Both the position numbers and the translations under genes were made by a program. A DNA stretch of 64,000 bases from Bryopsis sp. KO-2023 (lineage: Eukaryota; Chlorophyta; Ulvophyceae; Bryopsidales; Bryopsidaceae), in assembly GCA_030272585.1 (NCBI GenBank), contig BSYQ01000007.1:4034001-4098000 (forward strand). The letters are read 5' to 3'. Within the stretch, counting starts at the first letter, position 1. Each line of letters starts with the position of its first letter. Shown here piece by piece: positions 18,666 to 29,200 of the stretch. The notes under the pieces were generated by a model. The model ran no database searches and was not told the DNA's origin. It worked only from the letters and a program-made list of their open reading frames with translations.

Positions 18666-20326
18666 AGGTCCGGGGCGCGAGGCCACCTACCCTGGACACA
18701 AATGCGGGTGGTATCAGGGCCGAGGTTCCGGAAGATTTTGGGGAGGAGCAAGCAGAAGGAATAGATGATAGAAAAATGACCAAGAGAGTTACTTGGCCGG
18801 ACAAGGCGGAAGAGCATGAAAAACGGATAGACACTAGCTCCAGCTCGCATAGTTCCAATACTGCAGCGCGAGCCGAGTCCCATGGAACAGGACTCAGTGA
18901 AGGAGCGGATGATACTGGCCACGCACGGCCTGGGGTATCATCAGGGGAACCACCATCCACTGTACAGCTCGGCCCGCAAGGCAACCGAGGGATGGATGGT
19001 TCAAATTTTTCTCAAGTGCCGGGGGCACTCAGTCGCGCCGACTCTGCAGTGGCCGACAATTTTTCTTACATCGCCAGAACGGGAAACACCTGTTCCAAAG
19101 GGCGGTTTACTGGCTTCGAGATAGCCATTCAAGTTGGAGACCGACCGGTGAAGGCGTATGTGGATAGCGGAAGTTGGGAAAACTACATCTCAACGGCAAC
19201 TCAAGCACGACTGGAATTGGAGGCAACCGGAGAGCACCGCACCCTGGTCATGGCGGATGGTTCCAAGGGCTCAACCCGGGGCCGAACCGAACATGTTCGA
19301 TTTCGATCGGGCCGAGCCACTTTTGTCGCGGATTTCCACATCTTTCCCGACATGGCATACGAGATGATTTTGGGCATCCCGTGGCTTGTAGCCGAAAACC
19401 CCGATCTCTGCTTTCGGACACGGACAATCTCGGTTCAGCGGGGGAAGACAAGGATTTCTCTTCCTCTAGCTATCTCGGGCAAGCCTCGACCCACCGAGAC
19501 TATGAGCGTGGGCGACATGGAACAGACATCCGCGGCCAAGCTTTTAAAGGATGCGCGTGCTGGACAGGGAGACGTTGTGATGGTAGTGGTTACCGAAGCC
19601 GAGGCCGAACAAAACGATGAACATACCAAAGATGATATCAGCAAGTTGGTTCGGCCCGAGCTCTCAAAAGCGATCACGCAGCTCTTAACGGACTACAAGC
19701 GAGTATTCGCATCTGACCTTCCTAAAGGACCACCACCGGTCAGGAACGGTCATGAATTCGAGATCGAACTGGAGGAAGGAACGAAGCCGATCTTTCGGCC
19801 TATGTACAAGCTCTCTCCAGCCGAACTCGCGGAGGTCCGAAAACAGCTCGACTACATGTTGGACCGGGAGCTGATTCGACCCTCAAAGAGCCCGTGGGGC
19901 GCCCCCATCCTTTTCGCCAACAAAAAGGATGGTGGGCTTCGCTTTTGCATTGACTACCGGTGGATCAACCAGCGGACGGTCAAGAACCGCTACCCCCTCC
20001 CTCTCCCTGAAGAGTTATTGGACCGCCTCCAGGGAGCCAAAATCTTCACTCGGCTGGACTTGCGCTCGGGGTATTGGCAGATGCCCATCCGGGCCGAAGA
20101 TCAGGAGAAGACCGCTTTTCGGACCCGTTATGGGCACTACGAATACAAAGTAGTGCCCTTCGGCCTAACGAACGCACCCCCGCAGTTCATGGCGATGGTG
20201 AACGACCTCTTCCGGGATTTCCACGATAAGTTTCTGGTGGTCTTCCTGGACGACATCATCGTCTACAGTAAAACGGAGGAGGAACACGCGGAGCACCTTC
20301 GGCTCGTGCTGGACAAACTGGCCGAG
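18590..20326 (+). CDS. Element B pol, first part: protease and RT (split by E)
   Basis: This frame overlaps the end of gag in -1 and lacks an obvious own start. Protease: [13 protein letters not shown] (~19155) with [21 protein letters not shown], the RSGYWQ segment, [10 protein letters not shown] and catalytic FLDD (~20245-20260). It runs to L-A-E at 20326, where the E LTR begins; a TGA in that LTR ends the frame. The continuation (H-Q-L-Y-A-K) starts after the second ccgag at 40679 in phase. Confidence 0.92.
20322..20326. repeat. Target-site duplication of element E, left copy
   Basis: ccgag, repeated at 40674-40678 after the E 5' LTR. Confidence 0.92.
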
Positions 20327-20747
20327 TGATAGTGAAGCTTGTGGGTGACGCAATAGTGGTCGGCTGTGTTGGTTGGATTCGTGATAACTTGCTGGCTAAC
20401 GCAAGTATACTTGTGGGGTTTGTTGCTTTAGACAACTCTCTAGCTAGCGCGGTTGTGAACGCTACTAGAGCACTTGGTTGGATAAGTGATTGCGTCAGGC
20501 AAACACTTAGACACACACACACACAAACACACACACAAGCGGGAACACACCAATCCCACGAATCCCGAGTTCTTACAAAGTAAAGAAGATGTCAAAACAA
20601 CGAGTGGGCCTCTTAAGTACCCCTAAGTGTAGTACGCTGACGCATGCCCCAAACTCTGGGTCTAATCTGTCTTACTCGCGAACCCACATGCGTCAGCCAC
20701 CCTCGGCTCTATCCCAAACTACCTCGTATAGCGCTAAAAGACTAACA
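20327..20747 (-). mobile_element. Element E 3' LTR (421 bp)
   Basis: TGATAGTGAAGC...GACTAACA in plus orientation; includes a (ca)n tract at about 20511-20537. A C-run at about 20751-20759 just inside is the polypurine tract on the minus strand. Confidence 0.93.
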
Positions 20748-20942
20748 TACGCCCCCCCCGCAAAAAGTGGGCGCCCACGCACACCAAAACAGAAAGAAAA
20801 ACAAAAACACAAAAACACAAACACAAAACTCACCCACTCCCATACCCACACCCAACTGTCTTGGACCTGTCTCTGGCTCTGACGTCTCTGACAGCTGCTG
20901 CACGCACACACTTGGTCGACGATAACTCCTTTTCCCTCCTCC

Positions 20943-22757
20943 TTAACGCTGTTCCGGCGCTTGCGCTTGCTGAATAGCACGCTGCTCCTGCGCATGCGCT
21001 TGCTGCACTGCACGATACCGGACACAGGGATCAAATGCGGCAGCCACCCTCTTGGACTTAAGGAATGGCAGATCCCTTGTGATGCCGGACACCTTGAGCT
21101 GCCGCTTCACACACATGTTGCAGTGTGGCAACTTCTCGTGCTCAGCCGGGAACGGAGGGATTTCTTCGAACGTCGAGCGTGTCAGCTTCAACATATGGGC
21201 AGGTAGAGAGAATGGGGAGATGGTGGCGATGGACTTGTTGTCCACTTCCGCGACTTTTTGGACCGCCGTGACGATGCGCCCCAGCATCGAGTATGCCAAC
21301 CAGTGAGCATCACACACGAGGTGATACCCACAAGGAAGGACGGAATACTTCTTCTGCGTCAGCCGCTGAGCACTTGCTTGCATTGGGCTTCTCCCGCACC
21401 AAATGCACATGGGCAACTCGTGAAAGTGCCGGTTGCCGCGGTAATTTTGCAAGGCTCGGTCCCTGGGGTTAGTATATTGGACCTTCGGCCATTTCTCCGA
21501 CGCAGTGATGGGGTTGCAAGCCTCCTCGATATCCTCCCGTGACAGGTTCACTTCGCTGGGTGCAGCATCCACTTTGTCCTGAGCAGCCGCCCTTAATCTC
21601 CTGAGCTTAACCTTTTCTCGGAAAGCCCGAAGTGCTGCTTCTGTTGGAGCTAACTCCAACGGTGGATGGACCGCACGCTGAACCTCTGTCACCTGGCTTG
21701 GCCCTTCATCATTCCTTATTTCCCCGTCCTCCAGTTCAGAACTAGGACCTTCGAGCCTAGGAGGTGGACTGCCGAAGTCAATTTCTTCGTTAAAATCCAA
21801 GTCCAAAAGCTCCTCCTCTCTCATGTCGAATAAGTCCTCCCCCGGTGCTATTGCGGTAGCCTCATCTCCGGGAGTCTGAACTGTTGGCGCTGGTTGTGAG
21901 GGTGCTGGAGTCTTTAATGCGGCAGCCTTTAACTTGAGTAACAAGTTGGCTCTTGCTGCATCTCCAGGCATACGATCCCTCGGTGGCTCACCACCTTCAT
22001 CGTCACCGTCCTCTCGCCTTCTCTTTCCGTGTGGATCTTCATCCCTACACGGCGAGCTTGGGCGTTTGTTTTTCCCTTTCCCCTTGCCCTTGCTTGAGCC
22101 TCCCGCATCATCGTCCTTGGACGGTTCCAGATCAAGTGTTGCGTTTGACAACAGAACTTGGACTTGGCGATCCAGTTCTTCGCGTACCCGTGGTGCTGGT
22201 ACCGCCGGGTTCAAACGCAGCATCTTGTCCGTTGTTTCGCTCTGCACTTGAAGTTTTTCAGAGCCGTCTCTGAGGGACTCTCCCAGCAAATCGATCTGCA
22301 GCTCTTGTTCTGCCAATTCCTTCTTAAGGTTATTGGCTGCTGCACTCCACGCGGTTGCTACAGCTCGCTGCAGCGTTTCCTCTACCGCGGTAAATCGATC
22401 CACTATTCCCCCGAGAGCTTGTTTACGGAGGTCATTCTCACGATGGTTAGCCATCATGTGAGATTGGAACCTTTGCTTTTTCAGCTTCATGGCTTCCAAT
22501 TTTTCTTCCAAGACCTTGGTCTTGTCCTCCGCTTCTTTCTTTTCCGCCTCCGCCTTATCCCTGGCTTTCTCCGCTGCCTCCTTCGCAGCCTCAGCTGCTT
22601 TCGTCCGGTCACTCAACTCTGCGAGCTGCCGGGTTAAGGCCTCATTGTTCTGCAGCACCTCCTCTGCGGTCGTAACAAAGTGCTGCAGCTCCTCTTCTTT
22701 TTGAGCTACCTCCGCTTCCAACCTCGCAATAATTGCGGCGGGTGTATCGGCAGCCAT
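20943..22757 (-). CDS. Element E ORF3: coiled-coil protein with RING-like Cys/His array
   Basis: The frame is open to 22817, but I prefer the ATG at 22757 (MAADTPAAIIARLEAEV), which has a purine at -3 and G at +4 and follows a TATA-like box by 121 nt; about 604 residues. N-terminal half: Ala/Glu/Lys coiled coil (EAAKEAAEKARDKAEAEKK...). Middle: acidic, with a basic patch (GKGKGKNKRPSS). C-terminal array at 21111-21407: C-x2-C-x21-C-x2-H-x2-C-x2-H-x60-C-x2-C. It ends in Gln/Ala repeats. It has no signal peptide or membrane helix, so it is not env-like. Counterparts lie after pol in D and B. Function unknown; the array resembles a RING finger with His at ligand 6, which would suggest zinc binding and perhaps protein interaction. 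Confidence 0.85.
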   Translation of the reverse strand: MAADTPAAIIARLEAEVAQKEEELQHFVTTAEEVLQNNEALTRQLAELSDRTKAAEAAKEAAEKARDKAEAEKKEAEDKTKVLEEKLEAMKLKKQRFQSHMMANHRENDLRKQALGGIVDRFTAVEETLQRAVATAWSAAANNLKKELAEQELQIDLLGESLRDGSEKLQVQSETTDKMLRLNPAVPAPRVREELDRQVQVLLSNATLDLEPSKDDDAGGSSKGKGKGKNKRPSSPCRDEDPHGKRRREDGDDEGGEPPRDRMPGDAARANLLLKLKAAALKTPAPSQPAPTVQTPGDEATAIAPGEDLFDMREEELLDLDFNEEIDFGSPPPRLEGPSSELEDGEIRNDEGPSQVTEVQRAVHPPLELAPTEAALRAFREKVKLRRLRAAAQDKVDAAPSEVNLSREDIEEACNPITASEKWPKVQYTNPRDRALQNYRGNRHFHELPMCIWCGRSPMQASAQRLTQKKYSVLPCGYHLVCDAHWLAYSMLGRIVTAVQKVAEVDNKSIATISPFSLPAHMLKLTRSTFEEIPPFPAEHEKLPHCNMCVKRQLKVSGITRDLPFLKSKRVAAAFDPCVRYRAVQQAHAQEQRAIQQAQAPEQR

Positions 22758-23207
22758 TATGTTCGTCGGAAAGAAAGAAATAACAACGGTTTGTGCGTCT
22801 TTAGACTTTTTTTTCACTCAGGAGCTCGCTCCGTTTACACAAACACTAGGGCAAAATGGTTCGAGGGCTGCGCTTATAAGGCTGGGTGACTCGTACACTT
22901 TCCTCGTTGGGTTATTGGGGTGAGACACCAACGTTTCGCTCGGTTGGAGTCTCGTCAAGACCACCTCAACACGTCACTTGATAGGGGTTTTCTCGGAACA
23001 ACCACACTATCTCGAATGTGACATCGTTTGCCCGGTTTCTAAAGTACTACTGAAGCTACACTTACTGCGCCAGCCAAATAACTTAGGCACCTAACGCATT
23101 AAAGTTAAAGAGTTGGTTTGGAAGTCGACAGAGTTTTTCTAAGGTATCCTTTTTCGCGCCCCCTTGCTATAAGGAGTTCCACCTTAGCCATCAAACACTC
23201 TGTTTCC
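22758..23207 (-). other. Element E spacer between pol and ORF3
   Basis: Mostly noncoding 450 bp. It contains the TATA-like TATAAG at 22873-22878 and nothing else I recognise. Confidence 0.5.
22873..22878 (-). promoter_or_regulatory. TATA-like box before E ORF3
   Basis: Minus-strand TATAAG, 121 nt before the preferred ORF3 ATG; the D and B counterparts have one at 119 and 112 nt. Confidence 0.45.
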
Positions 23208-23745
23208 CTATTCTCTTCCTTTCTGCAACTCTTTTCTTTCTTTCTCTTTAAATGCGCGAAGTATATCTGGTGCGTTAACCAGATTAGCTTCAGGTTCCCA
23301 AGTAGCGTCAAGTAGATCGTATCCTTTCCACAGCACTAGGTATTCGCGATTGCGTTTACCTCTAGCCCTTAGGATATTTTCGACCTCATACTCTACTTCG
23401 CTACCAATCAACTCTCCTTCTGGAGGTTGTATTTGCCTGCTGTTATCACTCGAGGCGTGATAACGCTTGAACTTAGAAACATGAAACACTGGGTGAATGA
23501 GCCATGTTTCCGGAAGTTGAACTCTGTAAGCCACCTTTGATATTTTCTCCACAATTTCAAAGGGACCCACAAATCGACGGCGCAGTTTGGGACTCACTTT
23601 GTTCAAAGCAGCCAACGGAATAAAACGGCTTTTTATCAGGACTTTATCCCCTTTCTCAAAAGCAATATCTTTCCTCTTCTTGTTTGCACTCACACACATT
23701 CTGTGTTGTGCTCTAGAGTAATATGCTTTTGCGGTATCTAAGTCC
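23208..23745 (-). CDS. Element E pol, C-terminal part with chromodomain
   Basis: Continues the E pol frame interrupted by D at 33991. It holds the post-integrase GPY-type region (RRRFVGPFEIVEKISKVAYRVQLP, HPVFHVSKFK) and a chromodomain (YEVENILRARGKRNREYLVLWKGYDLLDATWEPEANL). It stops at 23208. The join is in phase when one agtcc is counted. Confidence 0.92.
23741..23745. repeat. Target-site duplication of element D, left copy
   Basis: agtcc, repeated at 33991-33995. Confidence 0.93.
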
Positions 23746-23919
23746 TGTTAGGTCCCTGTAGGTTTTAGTGAGTCGTTGCTGAAGTTGAGACTGGGGTCAC
23801 ACACTTTCACAAACCAGAGAATTAATTTTACAAGTGTTCTCTCTGAACTTAACCCCCTAGAACCCGTACTAACCCGTACTACACACTCGTACTGCAAAAT
23901 GAGTGCGATCAACGTATCA
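23746..23919 (-). mobile_element. Element D 3' LTR (174 bp)
   Basis: TGTTAGG...CGTATCA in plus orientation. Followed inward by a run of about 16 C (23926-23941), which is the polypurine tract on the minus strand, and by an (aaaag)n tract. Confidence 0.94.
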
Positions 23920-24071
23920 ACTACTCCCCCCCCCCCCCCCCCAAAGGGTGTCCACACCCGTAGAAGAACCCAAAAAGAAAGAAAAAGAAAAGAAAAGAAA
24001 AGAAAAGAAAACCCCCAAGGAAAAACTGTCTCTGTCCGGCTCTGACTCTCTGGCTCTGGCTCTGCTCTCGC

Positions 24072-25940
24072 TCACTCTGTCTCCGAGTCCAAGCCCTCGA
24101 GATCCCACATCGTTCGTAGGATGTATGTCAGCCGGGATCCAAGCTCCTTGACACCGGTTTTCGAAGGGAAGGCTGCGGATTTGACCCGACACACCTGACA
24201 TGGTAAGGTGAGCTGATCAGTGGCATCCGGGGGTGGAAGCGATGGGAGCGGAAGAAAATCCTCCGCACGTTTCCCGAGGCGAAGATGCTCCGCGGTCATA
24301 TCGAGCGGCCGGATACTTTTATCCGCGAGCCACCGATTGATGACCCGATCCATTACATGATGATGGGGCCAGTGTGTGGGACAAACGTAGTGAGCCCCAC
24401 AACTGGTTTTTATCCCGACACCATGTTGCGTTCCCGCGCAGTAGTAGCACTTCGTTCCCGCGAGTGCTGGATCGTGCGTGCCTTTGATCTTCTTGAGCGC
24501 TGCACGCAACTCTTTCGCGTCCTTTGCGCGTGTGCGTTTCTTCCCCCGCTTGGTGCTTTTCTCCGCGCCCTTTTTGTCCGCTTCCTTCACTTTTTCCGCA
24601 TCCGCCTGAGTCGACGGCTCCCCTTTCTTGGTTTCAGCGGTTGTCTTTTTCTCCGCGTCCGCCTTCTTTTGTTTTTCCGCGTCCGCATGTGTTTTCTCCG
24701 CGTCCGCCTTTTGTTTTTCCGCAGCCGCCTTTTTCTCCGCATGTGTTTTCTCCGCGTCCGCCTGTTGTTTTTCCGCGGCCGCCTTTTTCTCCGCGGCTGC
24801 TTTCTTTTTCTCCGCAAGTGCTTTGAGCATTGCTGCTTTGACGAGTGCTTTTGTTTGTGCGTCCTCCGCGCTCAGCGGTGGTTTTGAACCTGTCGGTTCT
24901 TCCGCTATGACGTCTTCGTTGTCGTCATCGTCAAGGGAACTCTGGGGTGGTTTCGCCAACTGCTGTGAGATATTTTCCGCTGCCCCGTCTATCCGGCTCA
25001 ACCAGTCGTTCACTTGGTCCAAATTGTGCGCCTTCGTAAGGTCTACGTTTGTGATGGTTATCTCTTTGACCTTATGCATATCGACCTGATCTTTTATCCG
25101 GCCATCCCTCACCAACTGCGCCTGTGTTTTTGCGGTGTCCAGACGTACTCCCACGAGTCCGTGTGAGAAACTCGCGAGTGACTGCGGAATGTCCATGAGG
25201 CTGGCCCGAAGCCGGCTGACCTCAACCTTGGACGCCACCAACTCGGACATTAACACGCGGGCAGTCGTGCTGCTGCAGAAATTGTCTCCTTTTTCCGCCT
25301 TGGCGAGAGCGGCTTTCGTGGCTGCCAACTCTTTTTGGACCGTGGCGAGGTGCTTGTAGCGTTTCTCCGCCTCGCTGATGAGCTGCTTGTTTTCCTTGTG
25401 GTACCAATCTGTATCCGCTTGAGCTTTGGTGGCTGCTTTCCGGGAGAGGGTCAGATCGGTGGTCAGCTGGGTGATTTCCTTTGCTTTTGCGGAAATTTCT
25501 TGATCCCGCGCGGAAATTATTTGATCCTTTGCGGAATTTTCTTCCTCTTGCGCGGATAACTCTCTTTTGATGGTCTTGAGTTCCGCTTCCGCACCGCGGG
25601 CTTTCACTTGAGCATCACTCAACTGCTGTTGAAGAGCCCGGTATCGATCCTTCCAATCCGCCTCCAGCTTAATTTTCTCCGCCGTCTGTTTCTCCTCTGT
25701 TTCCCGGAGTTTCGCCGCCAGCTCACAGATTTCCGCCTCCTGCTCATCCCTTTTTGTCACACCCTCCTGAAGCTTCGTGTGTAATTTTTCGTAATCCGCC
25801 GCCACATTTGCATGTAATTCCACTGCCTCAGTTCCAGATTCTAAGGCTTCCGCGAGCTCCGTTTCCAAGGCCTCTGCCTTTGTTTTCCACTCATCCCTCT
25901 GCTGACGGAGTCGCTCCAAATGCTCGGATGTTCCAGACAT
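24072..25940 (-). CDS. Element D ORF3: coiled-coil protein with RING-like Cys/His array
   Basis: 622 residues starting 322 nt after the pol stop. Residues 1-~200 form a long coiled coil. Residues ~375-470 are repetitive Ala/Glu/Lys with units like KADAEKTHADAEK. Basic patch (TKRGKKRTRAKDAKE). C-terminal array at about 24189-24449 (residues 498-584): C-x2-C-x12-C-x2-H-x2-C-x2-H-x57-C-x2-C. No signal peptide or membrane helix. The copy in D2 (52105-53973) has the same length and keeps all eight Cys/His. The eight-ligand pattern is shared with E and B ORF3. Intact frames in two copies argue for selection. Function unknown; a RING-like zinc module on a coiled coil is the best description. Confidence 0.88.
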   Translation of the reverse strand: MSGTSEHLERLRQQRDEWKTKAEALETELAEALESGTEAVELHANVAADYEKLHTKLQEGVTKRDEQEAEICELAAKLRETEEKQTAEKIKLEADWKDRYRALQQQLSDAQVKARGAEAELKTIKRELSAQEEENSAKDQIISARDQEISAKAKEITQLTTDLTLSRKAATKAQADTDWYHKENKQLISEAEKRYKHLATVQKELAATKAALAKAEKGDNFCSSTTARVLMSELVASKVEVSRLRASLMDIPQSLASFSHGLVGVRLDTAKTQAQLVRDGRIKDQVDMHKVKEITITNVDLTKAHNLDQVNDWLSRIDGAAENISQQLAKPPQSSLDDDDNEDVIAEEPTGSKPPLSAEDAQTKALVKAAMLKALAEKKKAAAEKKAAAEKQQADAEKTHAEKKAAAEKQKADAEKTHADAEKQKKADAEKKTTAETKKGEPSTQADAEKVKEADKKGAEKSTKRGKKRTRAKDAKELRAALKKIKGTHDPALAGTKCYYCAGTQHGVGIKTSCGAHYVCPTHWPHHHVMDRVINRWLADKSIRPLDMTAEHLRLGKRAEDFLPLPSLPPPDATDQLTLPCQVCRVKSAAFPSKTGVKELGSRLTYILRTMWDLEGLDSETE

Positions 25941-26262
25941 TTTTAGGCAAATGCTTTTTAATGTTTTGCTTTGGTGGCGGTTGCTTCTGAAGGTTCAGTG
26001 CGCTTGGCGTAAACTTTTGACGAAATAGGGCTGGAGGGTTGCAGCCTAGCTAGTTTATACAAGTGATAGAGTCACTCACTTGTCACTGATGGAAGACTTC
26101 CTCTATTGAGTGTCGTCTCATCCAAGGTTCTAGCCCGCTTTGATATTACCCTCGCTATCTTGACTCAGCTCTCTGTAGCTCGCTCTTAGATGTATTTGAT
26201 TATGGGTGAACTGATACCAACACATCAACCATCGTTCCCTTCCCCATATCAACCTGTATCAT
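25941..26262 (-). other. Element D spacer between pol and ORF3
   Basis: 322 bp, noncoding. Contains a clear TATA box (GTATAAAC on the minus strand at 26053-26060). Confidence 0.55.
26054..26059 (-). promoter_or_regulatory. TATA box before D ORF3
   Basis: Minus-strand TATAAA, 119 nt before the ORF3 ATG at 25940. The position fits transcription of ORF3 from its own start about 30 nt downstream. Confidence 0.5.
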
Positions 26263-29200
26263 CTAAAGAGGTTGTTTCCGCCGCCTTGTCCGCCTTTCTT
26301 CCCGCTTAGAGCGGATTTCCTCTTTGGTCGGCAAGCGCGTGCGGTTTCTGAGATACTCTGCCAAGATATCGCTGGCATTGGCCAGGTGGGCTTCTGGCTC
26401 CCAGGTGGCTTCCATCAAATCATAGCCCTTCCATAGAATCAAGTACTCCCGACGGTTGGGTGTGCCTCGATCCCGCAGAATACGCTCGACCTCATATTCA
26501 ATGGCGCCATCCACCAACTCCCCTTCGGGAGGTTCCACCTCCCGCTCATCATCTTTTGACAAGCGGTTGTATGCCTTCAGCTTGGAGACATGGAAGGTAG
26601 AATGAATAGTCCAATGGGGTGGTAGTTGCAGGCGATAAGCGACTGTGGATATCGCTTTGTCCACTTTGAATGGCCCGACAAACCTCCGGCGGATTTTTGG
26701 TGGGATCTTTTGCAAGGATTGCAGCGGAATAAATGTACTCCGCACCAAAACTTCATCCCCTTCTTTGAAGATTACTTCCCGCCGCCGTTTGTTCGCTTGG
26801 ACACACATCCGCTCTTGTGCGGTTGCATACTGCTGCTTTGCCTGCTGCAGTTGCTCGTCCATTCGTTTCACCATTTCGGTTGCCATTTCGGACTCTTCTT
26901 TCGCCGTTAACTTTTTCTGCACGGTAATTTGTCCCATATGCTGCCCATACAACAAGTGTGCTGGGGCATAGCCGGTTGACACATTGCGGGAGTTGTTGGC
27001 AGCAAATTCCGCTGTCGCCAAGAAATCAACCCAGCGGTCTGGATACCGCTCCACATAAGGCCGCAAAAAGTCTTCCAACACCCGAATAGTAACCTCTGAC
27101 TGCCCATCTGTTTGTGGGTGGTAGGCTGTGCTCATTCGGAGTTGGGTTCCCAGAAGTGAAAATAAAGACCGCCAGAAGGAACTTGTGAATCTGGGGTCTC
27201 GATCGGAAATTATCACTTTGGGGAGGCCATAGTGTTTGTATATTTTGTCCACAAACAACTTAGCATATTCCGGGGCGGTTATTTCCTTAGTGCAGGGTGC
27301 GAAGCGAACGTACTTGGTTAACCGATCAACAAATACCGCGATGGCGGTGAACCCACGTGACTTTGGTAAATCAGTCACGAGGTCAGTGGTGATCTGTTCC
27401 CACTTTGTTGTCGGTATTGGGAGTGGATGCAGAAGCCCTTTCTGCTTCGTCGTATCAGCTTTTGTCCGCTGACAGACAGGGCATGTCCGCACGTATGCTT
27501 GGACATCCTTTCCAACTCCTTTCCACCAGTAGTATCGCTGTAGCACATCCGATGTCCGGGCGGCACCTGCGTGTCCAGCGCTCGGAACATCATGGAACTC
27601 CCCCATAACCTTTTTCCGGTATCCATTTGGAACCACTAGTACTTTGTCTGAGGTGGGAGTTGCTTGATAGTACAACCAGCCATCCTCGAACGAAAGTTTC
27701 GTGGGTTTACCCGCTTGAATTTTCGTGACTTCCGCCTGCAGTTTTTGATCTGCTGCAATAGCGGTCTTCCATGCATCCGCTTCATCCACCACCCAGGCGG
27801 ACAAAGCATGAATTTGATCCTGTGAATCAGGAAGGCTTCGGGATAACGCATCCGCCAGTACGTTGGCTTTACCAGGCACATAGACGATTTTTGGATCGAT
27901 GGAATCAAAATACCCTGACGTATACCATCGGGATTGTGTCCGCGACATTTTAGCTTGGGTCATGAAGTGGGTTATCGGCTGATGGTCTGTCATAACCGTA
28001 ACCTCCCCAGGCGCTCCTTCGAGGTAATGCCGCCATTGGCTGAGCGCATATGCTACAGCCCCCAGCTCCCGCTCATATGCGGAATATCGTGTCTCAGCTG
28101 GTTTTAATCGTCTTGAAAGGTAGGCTATTGGCTGTAGCCCCTTTCCATGGTCCTGACACAGAACTGCTCCATATGCAGTTCCTGATGCGTCCGTTATTAC
28201 GGTGTACCTAAGAAGCGGATCGGGTAGGAGAAGTATGGGGGTGCGGGTGATCTTTTGCTTGAGTTTGCTGAAGGCTTCGCGCTGAATAGGCCCCCATGTC
28301 CACACATGATTCTTTTTGATCAGATCATGTAAGGGTCCTGCAATCCGCGCAAACTCTGGTATAAACTTACGATAGTAAGATACCATGCCCAGAAAACTTC
28401 GCACATCCCCAACTGAGCTCAACTCCTTCCATTCTTGAATAGCCCGCACTTTATCACTCATTGGTTGCAGGCCTTTCCCTGACAAATGATATCCCAGATA
28501 ATCGGTCTCGCTGACCCCCACTTCACACTTGCTCGCTTTCGCGTAGAGCTTGTGTTTGTGTAACCGCTCGAATACCTGTTTCAAATGATCGACATGTTCT
28601 TCCACTGAATTGGAAAACACCAGAATGTCGTCAATGAACACAACCACAAAGTGGTCCAAAAACTCCCCCAACAAATCCTGCACCATAGTTTGAAACTGGG
28701 CCGGACAGTTGGACATTCCGAAGGGACAAACGAGGAACTCGAAATGCCCGTATCGTGTGCGGAATGCAGTTTTTGGGGTATCCTTTGGCCGGACTGGAAA
28801 TTGCCAGTAGCCCGAGCGGAGGTCGATCTTGGTGTAGATCTTCGCTTTAGCGAGCCGGTCCATTAACTCTTCGGGGAGCGGAAGTGGATAGCGGTTTTTT
28901 ATCGTGTAGTGGTTGATCCATCTGTAATCAACACACATCCGCAGTCCGCCGTCTTTCTTAGGGACAAAGAGTATGGGGGCTCCCCAGGGACTCTCTGACG
29001 GCCTAATCTTCCGTTGCTCGAGGAGATAATCCACTTGTGTCCGAACTTCATCCAATTCAGCCGGAGAAAGTTTGTACAGGGGACGGTGGATTGGGCTCAT
29101 ACTCTCATCCTCAAGGTCGATCTTAAATTCATGACCCTTGCGGACTGGAGGTATGCCAGGTGGGAGATCTTTTGGAAAAATGTGGCTATATTCCTCCACC

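Noticed and set aside
20943..25940. ORF3 as an envelope gene
   Set aside because: Position after pol fits, but there is no signal peptide, membrane helix or glycoprotein-like Cys pattern in any of the copies.
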